From: Zerene cesonia
Taxonomy: Eukaryota > Arthropoda > Insecta > Lepidoptera > Pieridae
Length of the DNA: 64,000 bases
Direction of reading: 5' to 3'
Assembly: GCF_012273895.1 (NCBI RefSeq)
Contig: NW_024045131.1
Coordinates: 1,302,001-1,366,000 of the forward strand
Numbering within the stretch: position 1 is the stretch's first letter; every line of letters begins with the position of its first letter. The translations under genes were made by a program, and so were the position numbers. The notes beneath the pieces are model-generated. The model saw only the letters and a program-made list of their open reading frames with translations. It was not told the origin of the DNA and did no database searches. Of the stretch, positions 63,987 through 64,000 are shown one piece after another.

Positions 63987-64000
63987 TTGTAAGGATAAAG

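Larger units (their letters stand above)
57761..64000 (+). other. First intron of the homeobox-type gene (continues beyond window)
   Basis: Everything after the GTGAGT donor reads as intron: several transposon copies, one GC-rich island (62877-63015) and no exon with homeodomain residues. Intron length is therefore at least 6.2 kb. Confidence 0.55.

Overview
The window is eukaryotic nuclear DNA, almost certainly from a moth or butterfly. The genes are split by GT-AG introns, intergenic DNA is AT-rich, and the space between exons is packed with short non-autonomous Helitrons of the lepidopteran Lep1 type (5' TCCTACTAATATT, 3' hairpin then CTAG), three tRNA-derived SINE families and worn LINE 3' ends. 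Species cannot be named from sequence alone. Two runs of exactly 1,000 N (21603-22602 and 50488-51487) are scaffold gaps.

Four protein-coding genes can be supported. (1) 11619-13271, minus: an intronless 550-residue SLC22-type organic ion transporter. (2) 21239-34427, plus: a CD36/scavenger receptor class B protein in nine recognised exons; the initiator exon was not found. It ends in an unusual acidic cytoplasmic tail of about 138 residues. (3) 42434-52969, minus: Wee1, the Cdk1-inhibitory kinase, complete in eleven coding exons (564 residues when joined, every splice phase consistent). (4) 57052-57760, plus: the first coding exon of a homeobox-type transcription factor, most like Dbx, with two Engrailed-homology (eh1-like) repressor motifs; its homeodomain must lie beyond the window.

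Layout: 0-11 kb is a repeat graveyard with no gene; 11.6-13.3 kb the transporter; 13.3-21.2 kb repeats; 21.2-34.4 kb the CD36-like gene, whose introns hold Helitrons and a long CA microsatellite; 34.4-41.1 kb the facing 3' ends of the CD36-like gene and Wee1, notably poor in repeats from about 36.7 kb; 42.4-53.0 kb Wee1; 53.0-57.0 kb a Wee1 upstream region with CCAAT and CHR-like motifs, a cluster of CTCF-like sites and the 5' flank of the homeobox gene; 57.8-64 kb the first intron of that gene, again repeat-rich.

The four genes show no shared pathway and look like chance neighbours. The most interesting points are the long-tailed CD36 protein, a local duplication of a Wee1 splice acceptor, a Wee1 acceptor built from a tetranucleotide microsatellite, a Helitron carrying the 3' end of another family, SINE copies with inverted segments and target-site duplications, and perfect 46- and 60-bp palindromes. 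No CRISPR array, operon, virus or autonomous transposon (no Rep/helicase or reverse transcriptase ORF) was seen.
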